Part shown: piece after piece, positions 25,808-34,896 of the stretch
Layout: the number at the start of each line of letters is the position of its first letter
How positions within the stretch are numbered: position 1 is the stretch's first letter
NCBI GenBank assembly: GCA_930972465.1
Contig: CAKNHF010000026.1
Span: forward strand, 1-41,720
Length of the DNA stretch: 41,720 nt
Reading direction: 5' to 3'
Source: an uncultured Lachnospiraceae bacterium
GTDB taxonomy: Bacteria > Bacillota > Clostridia > Lachnospirales > Lachnospiraceae
Notes under the pieces: generated by a model
What the model was told of the DNA's origin: nothing
The model's database searches: none
Seen by the model: the letters and a program-made list of their open reading frames with translations, nothing else
Position numbers and translations under genes: made by a program

Positions 25808-26614
25808 ATGAAAGAACGCTTGGATGTAATGCTTGTAAAAAGAAATCTGGCCGAGTCCAGGGAAAAGGCAAAGGCAGTCATCATGTCCGGAAATGTGTTT
25901 GTGGACGGGCAGAGAGAAGACAAAGCCGGAACTACGTTTCCGCCGGACGTGAATATTGAAGTGAGGGGGCATGTTCTGCCTTATGTAAGCAGAGGAGGCC
26001 TGAAACTGGAAAAGGCGCTTGCGTGCTTTGACGTTGATGTCAGAGACCGGGTGTGCACGGATGTGGGATCTTCCACCGGAGGATTTACGGACTGCATGCT
26101 TCAGAACGGAGCGCGGAAAGTATATGCAATTGATGTGGGCAGAGGACAGCTTGACTGGAAGCTTCGGCAGGATGAGAGAGTTGTATGCATGGAGAAGACA
26201 AATATCCGTTATGTGACTCCGGAAGATATCGGGGAGCCCATCGATTTTTCTTCTGTCGACGTCTCGTTCATCTCTCTTACCAAAGTGCTGGAACCTATCC
26301 GCAGTTATCTGAAGGAAAACGGAGAAGTGGTAGCTCTCATTAAGCCTCAGTTCGAGGCCGGACGGGAAAAAGTCGGAAAAAAAGGTGTGGTCAGAGAGAA
26401 GAGCACACACCGGGAAGTCATACGCAAGGTGGAAGACTATGCGCTTTCCATCGGATTCTGTGTAAGAGATCTGGATTTCTCTCCGATCAAAGGCCCTGAG
26501 GGAAATATCGAATATCTTCTTCATCTGCGGAAATGCGCGGATGGAGAGGCGGCGGACGGCGCGATCGAACCCGATGATATCGTGGATAAGGCGTTTGAAG
26601 CACTGGCAAAATAG
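25808..26614 (+). CDS. tlyA: TlyA family rRNA 2'-O-ribose methyltransferase
   Basis: A 268-residue protein with an N-terminal S4 RNA-binding domain (about 3-60, RLDVMLVKRNLAESREKAK) and an FtsJ/RrmJ-type methyltransferase domain. SAM motif DVGSSTGGFTDCML is at about 85-98, and VDVSFISLTKVL and VALIKPQFEAG follow. Mycobacterial TlyA methylates 16S and 23S rRNA cytidines; short-type family members in Firmicutes are less well defined. The ATG immediately follows the dxs stop, with AGGGA about 7 bases upstream. The dxs-tlyA-nadK-argR-recN order is conserved in Clostridia. Confidence 0.93.
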   Translation: MKERLDVMLVKRNLAESREKAKAVIMSGNVFVDGQREDKAGTTFPPDVNIEVRGHVLPYVSRGGLKLEKALACFDVDVRDRVCTDVGSSTGGFTDCMLQNGARKVYAIDVGRGQLDWKLRQDERVVCMEKTNIRYVTPEDIGEPIDFSSVDVSFISLTKVLEPIRSYLKENGEVVALIKPQFEAGREKVGKKGVVREKSTHREVIRKVEDYALSIGFCVRDLDFSPIKGPEGNIEYLLHLRKCADGEAADGAIEPDDIVDKAFEALAK

Positions 26615-26659
26615 AGAATGCAGTCTTTTATACGACAAGGCATGGCGGAGAGGTGAATT

Positions 26660-27493
26660 ATGGACTGTTTTTACATCATAACGAATAGACTGAAAGACAG
26701 AGACTTTGCGGTCACAAACGAGATACGCCGCTATATCGAGGAACACGGGAAAAAATGTATTCTTTCAGAGAAGGACGAAGAGGGGCATATTCTTCCGGGA
26801 ACGGTCCCGGAAGAAGCAGACTGCGCCCTGGTGCTCGGCGGAGACGGGACTCTGATCCGCGCGGTAAGGGATCTTGGAGACAGCAATCTCCCTCTGCTGG
26901 GAATCAATCTTGGAACGCTGGGATTCCTGACAGATGTTGAACTGAAGGATTTCAGAGAGGCACTGGACCGCCTTTTTACGGGAACGCCTGATATTGAAGA
27001 GCGGATGATGATCGAGGGAGTGGCAGGAGAAGGAATCCGTGATCTGGCCGTGAATGATATCGTAATTGCGAGAGAGGGAAAGATCCGGATCGTTCAGTTT
27101 AATCTGTATGTGAACGGGGTGCTTCTCAACACGTATCTTGCGGACGGGGTCATCATTTCCACTCCTACAGGAAGTACAGGCTATAACCTCTCTGCGGGCG
27201 GTCCGATTGTGGAACCCACAGCGAAGCTGTTCGTGGTTACGCCGATCTGTTCCCATGCGCTGAATACGAGCAGCGTGGTTCTGTCGGCGGATGATGTCAT
27301 AGAGATTGAGATATGCGAGGGGAGATATGGAAAACAGGAAAAGGTTTCTCTCTGCTTTGACGGAGCAGAGCAGATGACTCTCGTGACAGGGGAGCGCGTG
27401 AGTATCCGAAGGGCGGAGAAAACGGCGAGACTGGTAAAACTCAGCCGCGAGAGTTTTATGAAAACCATGCGCAAAAAGATGAAAGGAAACTAG
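26660..27493 (+). CDS. nadK: NAD(+) kinase
   Basis: A 277-residue ATP-NAD kinase that makes NADP+. The diagnostic GGDGTLIRAVR is at about 60-70, followed by LPLLGINLGTLGFLTD, the LAVNDIVIAR segment (about 130) and STPTGSTGYNLSAGGPIV. GAGERVS-like C-terminal strands are present. ATG at 26660 follows GAGAGGTG. It is 45 bases after tlyA and 5 bases before argR. Confidence 0.97.
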   Translation: MDCFYIITNRLKDRDFAVTNEIRRYIEEHGKKCILSEKDEEGHILPGTVPEEADCALVLGGDGTLIRAVRDLGDSNLPLLGINLGTLGFLTDVELKDFREALDRLFTGTPDIEERMMIEGVAGEGIRDLAVNDIVIAREGKIRIVQFNLYVNGVLLNTYLADGVIISTPTGSTGYNLSAGGPIVEPTAKLFVVTPICSHALNTSSVVLSADDVIEIEICEGRYGKQEKVSLCFDGAEQMTLVTGERVSIRRAEKTARLVKLSRESFMKTMRKKMKGN

Positions 27494-27498
27494 ATAAA

Positions 27499-27954
27499 AT
27501 GAAAGTGAGTCGTCATGCAAAGATCATTGAACTTATCAGTCAGTATGATATCGAAACCCAGGAGGAACTGGCGGAATATCTGAATAATGCCGGATTTAAG
27601 GTGACGCAGGCGACAGTATCGCGCGATATCCGTGATCTGAAGCTTACCAAGGTATCTGTAAACGGGGGAAAGCAGAAATATGTCGTCCACAGGCAGGAGG
27701 AGGGAATGAGCGAGAAATATATCCGCGTTCTGAAAGACGGATATGTATCTATGGATATGGCTCAGAATATTCTCGTCATAAAGACTGTCTCCGGCATGGC
27801 TATGGCGGTAGCGGCCGCACTCGACGCGATGAAATGGAATGAGGTCGTAGGGTGTATTGCGGGGGATGACACCATTATGTGCGCGATCCGGACAGTTGAG
27901 GATACGGAAGCAGTGATGGAAAAGATCCGCAGGATTGTATCAAAAGGATTGTAG
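27499..27954 (+). CDS. argR: Arginine repressor ArgR/AhrC
   Basis: A 151-residue arginine-responsive regulator. The N-terminal winged helix (about 1-70) has TQATVSRDIRDLKLTKV as its recognition region. The C-terminal oligomerisation and arginine-binding domain (about 80-150) has VVGCIAGDDTIMCAIRT with the Asp pair that holds arginine. No arginine biosynthetic genes are in the window; the argR-recN neighbourhood is the conserved Firmicute context and does not itself imply local regulation. Confidence 0.96.
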   Translation: MKVSRHAKIIELISQYDIETQEELAEYLNNAGFKVTQATVSRDIRDLKLTKVSVNGGKQKYVVHRQEEGMSEKYIRVLKDGYVSMDMAQNILVIKTVSGMAMAVAAALDAMKWNEVVGCIAGDDTIMCAIRTVEDTEAVMEKIRRIVSKGL

Positions 27955-27963
27955 GTATCGGAT

Positions 27964-29640
27964 ATGTTGCAGAATCTTTATGTAAAAAATCTGGCATTAA
28001 TTGATGAGACAGAGGTGGAGTTCGGACCGGGACTCAATGTGCTTACCGGGGAGACAGGAGCCGGAAAGTCACTTCTGCTGGGTTCTGTCAATCTGGCGCT
28101 TGGCGGAAAGTACAGTGCGGACATGCTCAGAAGCGGAACTAAGAGCGGACTGGTGGAACTTACATTTACTGTTGAGGATAAAGAGACAGAGAGAAAGCTT
28201 GCCGAATCGGATATCTTTCCGGAAGACGGCTGTGTCACCCTGAGCAGAAGACTTATGGAGGGGCGCAGTGTGAGCAGGATTAACGGAGAAACCGTAAATA
28301 TGGGGGTTCTCAGGGACGTGGCAAGCCTTCTCATCGATATTCACGGCCAGCATGAGAATCAGACTCTTCTCCACAGAAAAAATCATCTTTCGCTTCTTGA
28401 TCTCTTTGCCAGGGAAGAGACGGAGCCTCTCAGGGAAAAAATGGCGGGTGCGTTCGGACAGTACCGGAAGCTTCTGAGACAGTCGGAGGAGTCGGCACTG
28501 GATGAAGAAAGCCGCAGAAAGGAAGCGTCTCTTGCGGAATTCGAAGTGAAAGAGATTGAGGATGCGGCTCCTGTTCCGGGCGAAGATGATGATCTGGAGG
28601 AACGTTACAGAAGAATGACGGAGAGCCGCAGGATCACAGAGGCGGTTGCAGAGGCCTATCAGTACAGCGGGAATGATATGCGCGGAAATGCCAGCGAACT
28701 TATCAGCAGGGCGATACGCGTCATGCAGGATGTGTCCGAGTTCGATGAAACGGGCAGCCAGCTGTACGGGCAGCTCCTTGAGATTGACAGCCTGCTCAAT
28801 GATTTTAACCGTGAGCTCTCTGAATATGCAAAAAGTTTTGAATTCTCCGAGGAGGAATTTCAGGAGACGGAGAACAGGCTGAATCTGCTGAATCATTTAA
28901 AGGCAAAATATGGAAATTCGATTTCAGATGTTCTCTCATATTGTGAGGAAAAAAAGCAAAGACTATCAGAGCTGGAAGATTATGATGCATATATGGCCGA
29001 TCTTGCGGCAAAGACAGACGAAGCGAAAAAGCTGTGTGAACAGACTGCGGGAGAATTACACCGTGTCAGAGCCAGGGCGGCAGAAGAATTTGCCGGTGAG
29101 ATCGAAAAACAGATGTCTGAACTGAATTTCCTGGACGCAAGATTCGAAATCAGGCTGTCGGACGCAGGACGTTTCAGCGCCAGCGGAAAAGATGATGCGG
29201 AGTTTTATTTTTCCGCGAATCCGGGAGAGCCTCTGAAACCTCTCGGAAGCGTGGCTTCAGGCGGAGAACTGTCGAGGGTTATGCTGGCGGTGAAGACCGT
29301 TCTTGCTGACGAGGAGGATACGCCCACATTGATATTCGATGAAATCGATACGGGAATTTCCGGGATTACAGCGGGAAAAGTCGGGGAGAAACTTCATCTT
29401 ATCGGAAGAAGCAGACAGGTAATATGCATTACCCATCTTCCTCAGATAGCGGCGGCGGCTGACTCCCATTTTCTTATCCGGAAAGAAGCGGAAGACAACT
29501 CTGTGCGGACAGGAATAGAGCTTCTAAACGAAGACGCATCGGTAGAAGAACTGGCCCGGATGCTCGGAGGGGCCAATATAACCGGAAGAATCCTGGAGAG
29601 CGCACGTGAAATGAAAGAATTGGCAAAGAGTGAAACATAA
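27964..29640 (+). CDS. recN: DNA repair protein RecN
   Basis: A 558-residue SMC-like ATPase acting early in double-strand break repair. Walker A LTGETGAGKSLLLG (about 27-40), the long coiled-coil middle (about 150-365), ABC signature ASGGELSRVMLAVKTVL (about 431-447) and Walker B TLIFDEIDTGISG (about 456-468) are all present. IDIHGQHENQTLL is the usual RecN element before the coiled coil. It starts 9 bases after argR; the ribosome binding site is weak. It is followed by a terminator. Confidence 0.97.
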   Translation: MLQNLYVKNLALIDETEVEFGPGLNVLTGETGAGKSLLLGSVNLALGGKYSADMLRSGTKSGLVELTFTVEDKETERKLAESDIFPEDGCVTLSRRLMEGRSVSRINGETVNMGVLRDVASLLIDIHGQHENQTLLHRKNHLSLLDLFAREETEPLREKMAGAFGQYRKLLRQSEESALDEESRRKEASLAEFEVKEIEDAAPVPGEDDDLEERYRRMTESRRITEAVAEAYQYSGNDMRGNASELISRAIRVMQDVSEFDETGSQLYGQLLEIDSLLNDFNRELSEYAKSFEFSEEEFQETENRLNLLNHLKAKYGNSISDVLSYCEEKKQRLSELEDYDAYMADLAAKTDEAKKLCEQTAGELHRVRARAAEEFAGEIEKQMSELNFLDARFEIRLSDAGRFSASGKDDAEFYFSANPGEPLKPLGSVASGGELSRVMLAVKTVLADEEDTPTLIFDEIDTGISGITAGKVGEKLHLIGRSRQVICITHLPQIAAAADSHFLIRKEAEDNSVRTGIELLNEDASVEELARMLGGANITGRILESAREMKELAKSET

Positions 29641-29677
29641 TACCAGTGTGAAATATCATTAAGCCACACATACTAAG

Positions 29678-29709
29678 AACGGATACGGTCAAGTATCCGT
29701 TTTCTTTTT
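29678..29709 (+). terminator. Terminator of the nusB-recN operon
   Basis: AACGGATAC (29678-29686) pairs perfectly with GTATCCGTT (29693-29701) over a 6-base loop, followed by a T-rich tract (TTTTCTTTTT). Confidence 0.92.
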
Positions 29710-29728
29710 GCGGAAAGGATGTGGTTTG

Positions 29729-30808
29729 ATGGAGATAGGATGCAGACAAAAGAGAAAAATGGCCGTGGCGGTCTTTCTGTTTCTCATTGCGGTCAGCGCT
29801 TTCTGGGTTCTGTCCGGGGCGCTGCGCAGAGAAAACGAGATTGGCCGCGCAGAGGCGAGCAGCGGCATCGCGGCGGGAGATACGGTGCTTCTGGGAGGCA
29901 TGCCGGTGGGGATCTATATGGAGACAGACGGCGTTATGGTACTCAGTACGGAAAGCCTGGAGGGGACGGACGGGGAAGAATATGAGCCGGCCGCGGACCT
30001 GGTAAAAACAGGGGATTATATCACGGCAGTGAACAACAGGGAGATTTCCGGAAAATCAGAACTGCTGGATGCAGTGGAGAATCTTGATGAAGACAGCGTG
30101 GTTCTGACACTGCGGCGTGAAGGGAGACTTCTTGACGTAAAGATCGATCCGGTGGAATATGAGCCCGGTTCCTACAGACTGGGGATATGGGTAAGAGATA
30201 ATGTGCAGGGACTGGGGACCGTTACATTTGTTACGGATCAGAGCCGGTTCGGCGCTCTCGGACACGGGATACACGACACAGATACAAATGTGCTCATGAC
30301 CATTTCAGACGGGACGCTTTACAGAACGAGCATACAGGATATTATGAAAGGAAGCAGCGGAAGCCCCGGGACAATGGAAGGAATTATTGTTTATAATAAC
30401 TATAATATTCTGGGGTCCATAGACAAGAATACGGAAGCGGGAATCTACGGCACCCTGGATAAGATTGATGATCTGTTTGAGGAGCAGATCCCCATCGAGA
30501 CCGCCGCAGCGGATGAAATTGTGACAGGAGATGCACAGATCCGGTGTTATATCGACAATGAACTGAAGAACTACGATATTCGCGTGACAGATATCGACAT
30601 GTCCGGAAAAGAGATCAACAAGGGAATGATCATTCAGGTGACGGATCCGGAACTGCTTGAAAAGACAGGCGGGATCATTCAGGGTATGAGCGGAAGCCCC
30701 ATCATACAGAACGGAAAACTGATCGGCGCGGTGACACATGTGTTTGTTCAGGATTCGACAAAGGGGTATGGTATTTTTATAGAAAATATGCTGAATCAGG
30801 TAAGATAG
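29729..30808 (+). CDS. spoIVB: SpoIVB peptidase
   Basis: A forespore serine protease (family S55) that is secreted across the forespore membrane and triggers pro-sigma-K processing. The 359-residue product has an N-terminal membrane/signal segment (about 11-30), a PDZ domain (about 50-135) and the protease domain. His179 in GALGHGIHD, Asp306 in QVTDPELL and Ser321 in GMSGSPI keep the exact spacing I recall for the B. subtilis triad (H236, D363, S378; constant offset 57). ATG at 29729 has AAAGGA about 10 bases upstream. Its position between recN and spo0A is the classic order. Confidence 0.96.
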   Translation: MEIGCRQKRKMAVAVFLFLIAVSAFWVLSGALRRENEIGRAEASSGIAAGDTVLLGGMPVGIYMETDGVMVLSTESLEGTDGEEYEPAADLVKTGDYITAVNNREISGKSELLDAVENLDEDSVVLTLRREGRLLDVKIDPVEYEPGSYRLGIWVRDNVQGLGTVTFVTDQSRFGALGHGIHDTDTNVLMTISDGTLYRTSIQDIMKGSSGSPGTMEGIIVYNNYNILGSIDKNTEAGIYGTLDKIDDLFEEQIPIETAAADEIVTGDAQIRCYIDNELKNYDIRVTDIDMSGKEINKGMIIQVTDPELLEKTGGIIQGMSGSPIIQNGKLIGAVTHVFVQDSTKGYGIFIENMLNQVR

Positions 30809-30815
30809 TCTGATT

Positions 30816-30834
30816 TGTCGAATCAAATGTCGAA
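30816..30834 (+). promoter_or_regulatory. Two 0A boxes upstream of spo0A
   Basis: Two perfect TGTCGAA heptamers occur as a direct repeat at 30816-30822 and 30828-30834, 12 bases apart. This is the core Spo0A-binding consensus. They sit 19 bases or more upstream of the -35 box, in an activator-like position. A one-mismatch copy, TGGCGAA, lies at 30890-30896 at the predicted start site. Confidence 0.8.
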
Positions 30835-30853
30835 TTAGTGCTACAAAATCTCC

Positions 30854-30882
30854 TTGATTCTGCATTTTAGGATCGATATAAT
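30854..30882 (+). promoter_or_regulatory. Sigma-A promoter of spo0A
   Basis: TTGATT (30854-30859) and a perfect TATAAT (30877-30882) with a 17-base spacer; the expected start is near 30889. It is preceded by the two 0A boxes. Confidence 0.82.
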
Positions 30883-30936
30883 AAGCGAGTGGCGAATTCA
30901 AGGCAGGTTCTCAGAAAACTAAAGGGAGAGAAGAGA

Positions 30937-31725
30937 ATGGAGCATTTGAATGTGGCCATCGCTGATGACAATCAAAGGATTCTCGATATGCTGGAAACTG
31001 TTATCGGCATGGATAAAGAGCTGAATCTGGTGGGGAAAGCGAAAAATGGTGAAGAGATGTGTCAGATTATCAAAGATAAGCAGCCAGACGTCGTTCTTCT
31101 CGATTTGATCATGCCGAAAATGGACGGATTGACCGTAATGGAACAGGTCAATCAGGACAAAGCTGTCGACAAACGTCCATATTTTATCGTTATCACGGCG
31201 GTGGGACAGGAAAGAATTACCGAAGATGCCTTTAATAAGGGCGCAAATTACTATGTCATGAAGCCGTTCAACAACGAGATGCTGTTGAATCGGATAAAAT
31301 CCGTCAGAAAAATGTTCCGAAATGGTGAAAAGAAGTATGAAGATAAAGCAGAGGCTGTGCTCAGAGGGGATAATCTGGAAAACCGTGTAACAAATATGCT
31401 CCATGAGATCGGAATACCGGCACATATAAAAGGATATCACTATCTCAGGGACGCGATTATTATGGCCGTGGAAGATATGGATGTGCTGAATGCAATCACA
31501 AAGATTCTGTATCCCACGGTAGCAAAGAAATATCAGACGACATCGAGCCGTGTCGAGAGAGCGATCCGACATGCCATCGAGGTGGCATGGAGCAGGGGAA
31601 AACTGGACACTCTTGACGAATTGTTCGGATACACAGTGAGTACAGGCAAGGGAAAGCCTACCAATTCTGAATTTATAGCGCTGATTGCAGATACGATTCA
31701 GCTGGAGTACAAACACAAAAACTGA
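30937..31725 (+). CDS. spo0A: Sporulation transcription factor Spo0A
   Basis: The master response regulator of sporulation entry, 262 residues. The receiver domain (1-120) has the acidic pair Asp10-Asp11, phosphoacceptor Asp56 in [13 protein letters not shown], Thr87 and Lys109 in MKPF. The effector domain (about 150-262) carries the Spo0A DNA-binding segment [17 protein letters not shown]. The frame is open upstream to 30889, but ATG at 30937, 6 bases after GGGAGAG, gives the conserved N-terminus. No phosphorelay genes are nearby. I see no clear terminator after the stop. Confidence 0.98.
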   Translation: MEHLNVAIADDNQRILDMLETVIGMDKELNLVGKAKNGEEMCQIIKDKQPDVVLLDLIMPKMDGLTVMEQVNQDKAVDKRPYFIVITAVGQERITEDAFNKGANYYVMKPFNNEMLLNRIKSVRKMFRNGEKKYEDKAEAVLRGDNLENRVTNMLHEIGIPAHIKGYHYLRDAIIMAVEDMDVLNAITKILYPTVAKKYQTTSSRVERAIRHAIEVAWSRGKLDTLDELFGYTVSTGKGKPTNSEFIALIADTIQLEYKHKN

Positions 31726-31760
31726 GAGGAAGAAATTACCGCGGCAGAGTGATAAAATCC

Positions 31761-31789
31761 TTTGCATTACAGGGAAAATGAGGTATAAT
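31761..31789 (+). promoter_or_regulatory. Sigma-A promoter of glgA
   Basis: TTTGCA (31761-31766) and a perfect TATAAT (31784-31789) with a 17-base spacer. The leader is about 50 bases with no strong structure. Confidence 0.82.
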
Positions 31790-31846
31790 GAACAATAGTT
31801 AAGCTGCCGTACGGCGATCAATGCAGAAAATTGGAGGATAAGTTGT

Positions 31847-33295
31847 ATGAAAAACATTTTGTTTGCTTCTTCAGAATGCGTACCATTTATTAAGACAGGC
31901 GGTCTGGCAGACGTTGTAGGCTCACTTCCCAAAGAATTTGACAAGACAAAATACGATGTCCGCGTTGTTCTTCCGAAATACACCTGCATGAAGCAGGAGT
32001 GGAAGGACAGAATGGAATATGTCAGCCATTTCTATATGGACATTGCCGGACAGAACCAGTATGTCGGGATTATGAAGACTGTGCTGAATGACATCACATT
32101 TTATTTTATCGATAACGAGCATTATTTCAGCGGATTTGCTCCGTATGACGGGGATCCGAAGTGGGGAATCGAGAAATTTGCCTTTTTCTCAAAAGCCGTG
32201 CTGAGCATCCTTCCGGTTATCGGATTCCGTCCGGATCTGATTCACTGTCATGACTGGCAGGCAGGACTCATTCCCGTATATCTTGACAATTTCAGATATA
32301 TGGGCGAGTATTACCGCGGAATCAAGACAGTCATGACGATACATAACCTGAAATTCCAGGGTGTATGGGATACAAAGACCGTCAGAGGCATCACAGGGCT
32401 TCCGGAATACTATTTCGTACCGGATAAAATGGAAGCTTACAAAGATGCGAACCTTCTGAAAGGCGGTATCGTATATGCAGACAAAGTGACAACCGTGAGC
32501 CAGAGCTATGCGGAAGAAATCAAGACTCCGTTTTACGGAGAAGGACTGGACGGGCTCATGTCCGCACGCTCCAATGATCTGTGCGGCATTGTCAACGGTC
32601 TGGATTATGACGACTGGGATCCGGAAACAGACAACCGGATTGCAAAGAACTTCACGATTGAAAATTTCCGTAAGAATAAGGTCCTCAATAAGACGGCTCT
32701 GCAGGAAGAGCTGGGGCTTAACAGGGATCCGCATGTGATGATGATCGGAATGGTATCCCGTCTGACGGATCAGAAAGGATTCGACCTGATTGATTATATT
32801 ATGGACGAACTCTGCCAGGATGCGGTTCAGATCGTTGTCCTCGGCACAGGGGATGTGAAGTACGAGAACATGTTCCGCCATTTCGCATGGAAGTATTCGG
32901 GAAGAGTGTCCGCAAATATTTATTATTCTGATGAACTTTCGCATAAGATCTATGCATCGTGCGATGCTTTCCTTATGCCGTCTCTGTTTGAGCCATGCGG
33001 TCTGAGTCAGCTGATGAGCCTTCGCTACGGAACCCTTCCGATTGTGCGTGAGACAGGCGGACTTAAGGATACAGTAGAACCTTACAATGAGTACGAAAAA
33101 ACAGGTACGGGATTCAGCTTCTGCAATTACAATGCACATGAGATGCTGAATACGATACGATATGCGGAACGCATTTATTATGACAGAAAGAGAGACTGGA
33201 ACAGAATCATAGAGAGGGCAATGAGCCAGGATTTCTCCTGGAAGGCTTCAGCGCAAAAATATGAAGAACTTTACAGAAGCCTTATCGGTGAATAG
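31847..33295 (+). CDS. glgA: Glycogen synthase (ADP-glucose type)
   Basis: A 482-residue GT5 glycosyltransferase extending alpha-1,4-glucan from ADP-glucose. The N-terminal KTGGLADVVGSLPK (about 16-29) is the sugar-nucleotide-binding signature. CHDWQAGLIPVYL, MTIHNLKFQGVWD and the C-terminal LMPSLFEPCGLSQLMSLRYG with the catalytic Glu are present. ATG follows GGAGG. Its glycogen partners (glgB, C, D, P) are not in the window, and it leads a transcript that continues into methionine genes, which is an unusual pairing. Confidence 0.96.
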   Translation: MKNILFASSECVPFIKTGGLADVVGSLPKEFDKTKYDVRVVLPKYTCMKQEWKDRMEYVSHFYMDIAGQNQYVGIMKTVLNDITFYFIDNEHYFSGFAPYDGDPKWGIEKFAFFSKAVLSILPVIGFRPDLIHCHDWQAGLIPVYLDNFRYMGEYYRGIKTVMTIHNLKFQGVWDTKTVRGITGLPEYYFVPDKMEAYKDANLLKGGIVYADKVTTVSQSYAEEIKTPFYGEGLDGLMSARSNDLCGIVNGLDYDDWDPETDNRIAKNFTIENFRKNKVLNKTALQEELGLNRDPHVMMIGMVSRLTDQKGFDLIDYIMDELCQDAVQIVVLGTGDVKYENMFRHFAWKYSGRVSANIYYSDELSHKIYASCDAFLMPSLFEPCGLSQLMSLRYGTLPIVRETGGLKDTVEPYNEYEKTGTGFSFCNYNAHEMLNTIRYAERIYYDRKRDWNRIIERAMSQDFSWKASAQKYEELYRSLIGE

Positions 33296-33310
33296 GAGTA
33301 CATTGACTGA

Positions 33311-34180
33311 ATGAAGATAAATGACAGACTTAGAGAAGATAAGATTCATATTTCTTTCGAAGTGTTTCCGCCGAAGACCGATGAGGGCTTCGACAACGTA
33401 ATCCATGCCGTGGATGAAATCGCCAGACTTGAGCCGGCTTTTATCAGTGTGACCTACGGCGCCGGCGGAGGCACCAGCAGAAATACGGCGAAGATCGCAG
33501 CGCATATTAAGAACGACCTGAATATGTTAAGTCTTGCGCATCTCACCTGCGCGTCTTCCACGAAGACAGAAGTGAGAGAAGTGATCGAACATCTGAAAAG
33601 TCTGGGAATTGAGAATATCCTCGCCTTGCGCGGGGATATTCCGGCGAATATGGCTTTCCCGTCAGCAGACAGGTTCCGCTATGCCTTTGAGCTGGTGGAA
33701 GAGATCAGAAGACATGGCGACTTCTGCATTGGAGCAGCGTGCTATCCGGAGGGACATGTGGAGAACGAACACAAAGAAGATGATATCAGATATCTGAAGC
33801 AGAAAGTGGAAAGCGGTGTTGATTTCCTGACGACACAGATGTTTTTCGATAATGACATTCATTACAATTTCCTTTACCGTATAAGAGAAGCCGGTATTAC
33901 TGTACCCGTGCTTCCGGGGATCATGCCCATTACAAGTGCATCCCAGATGAAACGCAGCCAGGAGCTTTCCGGAACCGTCTTCCCGCGAAGATTCCTGTCT
34001 ATTCTCGACCGGTTCGGAAGTTCGCCGACGGCCATGCGGCAGGCCGGGATTGCATACGCAACCGATCAGATCATTGATCTGCTTGCCAACGGTGTGAAGA
34101 ATATCCACATATATTCCATGAACAGACCGGATGTGGCGGACGCGATCATGAGGAATCTTTCAGAGATTATCAAATGCTAG
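33311..34180 (+). CDS. metF: Methylenetetrahydrofolate reductase MetF
   Basis: A 289-residue TIM-barrel flavoenzyme that reduces 5,10-methylene-THF to 5-methyl-THF, the methyl donor for MetH. Seen: ISFEVFPPKTDEG (about 14-26), AFISVTYGAGGGTS, LALRGDIP (about 106-113) and FLTTQMFFDNDIHYNF (about 172-187). Size fits bacterial MetF. ATG is 12 bases after AGGAG, a long spacing. It begins 15 bases after glgA and is followed closely by the MetH activase gene. Confidence 0.95.
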   Translation: MKINDRLREDKIHISFEVFPPKTDEGFDNVIHAVDEIARLEPAFISVTYGAGGGTSRNTAKIAAHIKNDLNMLSLAHLTCASSTKTEVREVIEHLKSLGIENILALRGDIPANMAFPSADRFRYAFELVEEIRRHGDFCIGAACYPEGHVENEHKEDDIRYLKQKVESGVDFLTTQMFFDNDIHYNFLYRIREAGITVPVLPGIMPITSASQMKRSQELSGTVFPRRFLSILDRFGSSPTAMRQAGIAYATDQIIDLLANGVKNIHIYSMNRPDVADAIMRNLSEIIKC

Positions 34181-34191
34181 GAGCAGATGAT

Positions 34192-34836
34192 ATGGAGAAG
34201 AGAGTGAAAGAGGCAGTGCGCTATCTCGGATTCGGAAGAAATGCGGCAGATGATCGGACTCTGACATTGATCCGGAGCTGTTTTACAGAACTGGAGCATA
34301 TGGCGGGGCCAAGGTACATCTGCCGTATTTTTGAGATGGAAATGACAGAAGACGGGAAAATCGGGATAGGCAGACTGAAGATAGAGAGCAGAAGTCTGAG
34401 CAGAAATCTTAAGGGGTGTGACAGAATTGTTCTGTTCGGGGCGACCCTGGGCGCGGAGACGGACAGGCTGCTAAACAGAACTTCCCTGACAGATATGGCG
34501 AAGGCAGTAGTGATGCAGGCATGTGCCGCGGCATTTCTGGAAGAATACTGCGATGAATGCCAGATGAAGATCGGGGAAGAACTGGAAAAGGAAGGAAGAT
34601 ATCTGAGACCCAGGTTCAGTCCGGGATACGGTGATTTTGATATCCGCTATCAGGAACCGCTTATGCGAATGCTTGACTGTGCTAAGACAATCGGTCTTAC
34701 CATGACAGAGAACTATATGATGACGCCCACAAAGTCAGTGACCGCAGTGATCGGAGCGAGTCCTGTAAAGGAACGGTGTCCGGTGGAAGGCTGTGAGGCA
34801 TGCGGAAAGAAGGACTGCCTTTATCGGAGAAACTGA
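34192..34836 (+). CDS. Stand-alone methionine synthase activation domain protein
   Basis: About 214 residues matching the C-terminal reactivation domain of cobalamin-dependent methionine synthase, which binds SAM and allows reductive remethylation of inactivated cob(II)alamin. The diagnostic RPRFSPGYGDFDIRYQ (about 142-157) and the TENYMMTPTKSVTAVIG segment (about 175-192) are present. The end carries four cysteines spaced C-x4-C-x2-C-x4-C, absent from the E. coli domain, possibly a metal or Fe-S site. ATG at 34192 lies 8 bases after AGGAG; ATG at 34174 overlaps metF and is less likely. It sits between metF and a metH that lacks this domain. Split forms are known, for example in Thermotoga. 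Confidence 0.9.
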   Translation: MEKRVKEAVRYLGFGRNAADDRTLTLIRSCFTELEHMAGPRYICRIFEMEMTEDGKIGIGRLKIESRSLSRNLKGCDRIVLFGATLGAETDRLLNRTSLTDMAKAVVMQACAAAFLEEYCDECQMKIGEELEKEGRYLRPRFSPGYGDFDIRYQEPLMRMLDCAKTIGLTMTENYMMTPTKSVTAVIGASPVKERCPVEGCEACGKKDCLYRRN

Positions 34837-34896
34837 AAGTTTCCGTCAGCAGCCGCATCAGTTAAGGCCGCACTATTTTGCGAGAAAGGATACATT

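Noticed and set aside
29652-29675. Possible sigma-G promoter for spoIVB (CATACTA at 29669-29675 matches the -10 pattern)
   Set aside because: No matching -35 at the right distance, and the start would fall in the recN terminator stem; it is too weak to call.
30919-31989. A 356-codon - strand open frame opposite spo0A and the start of glgA
   Set aside because: It runs across two confident genes and an intergenic promoter; there is no recognisable protein feature.
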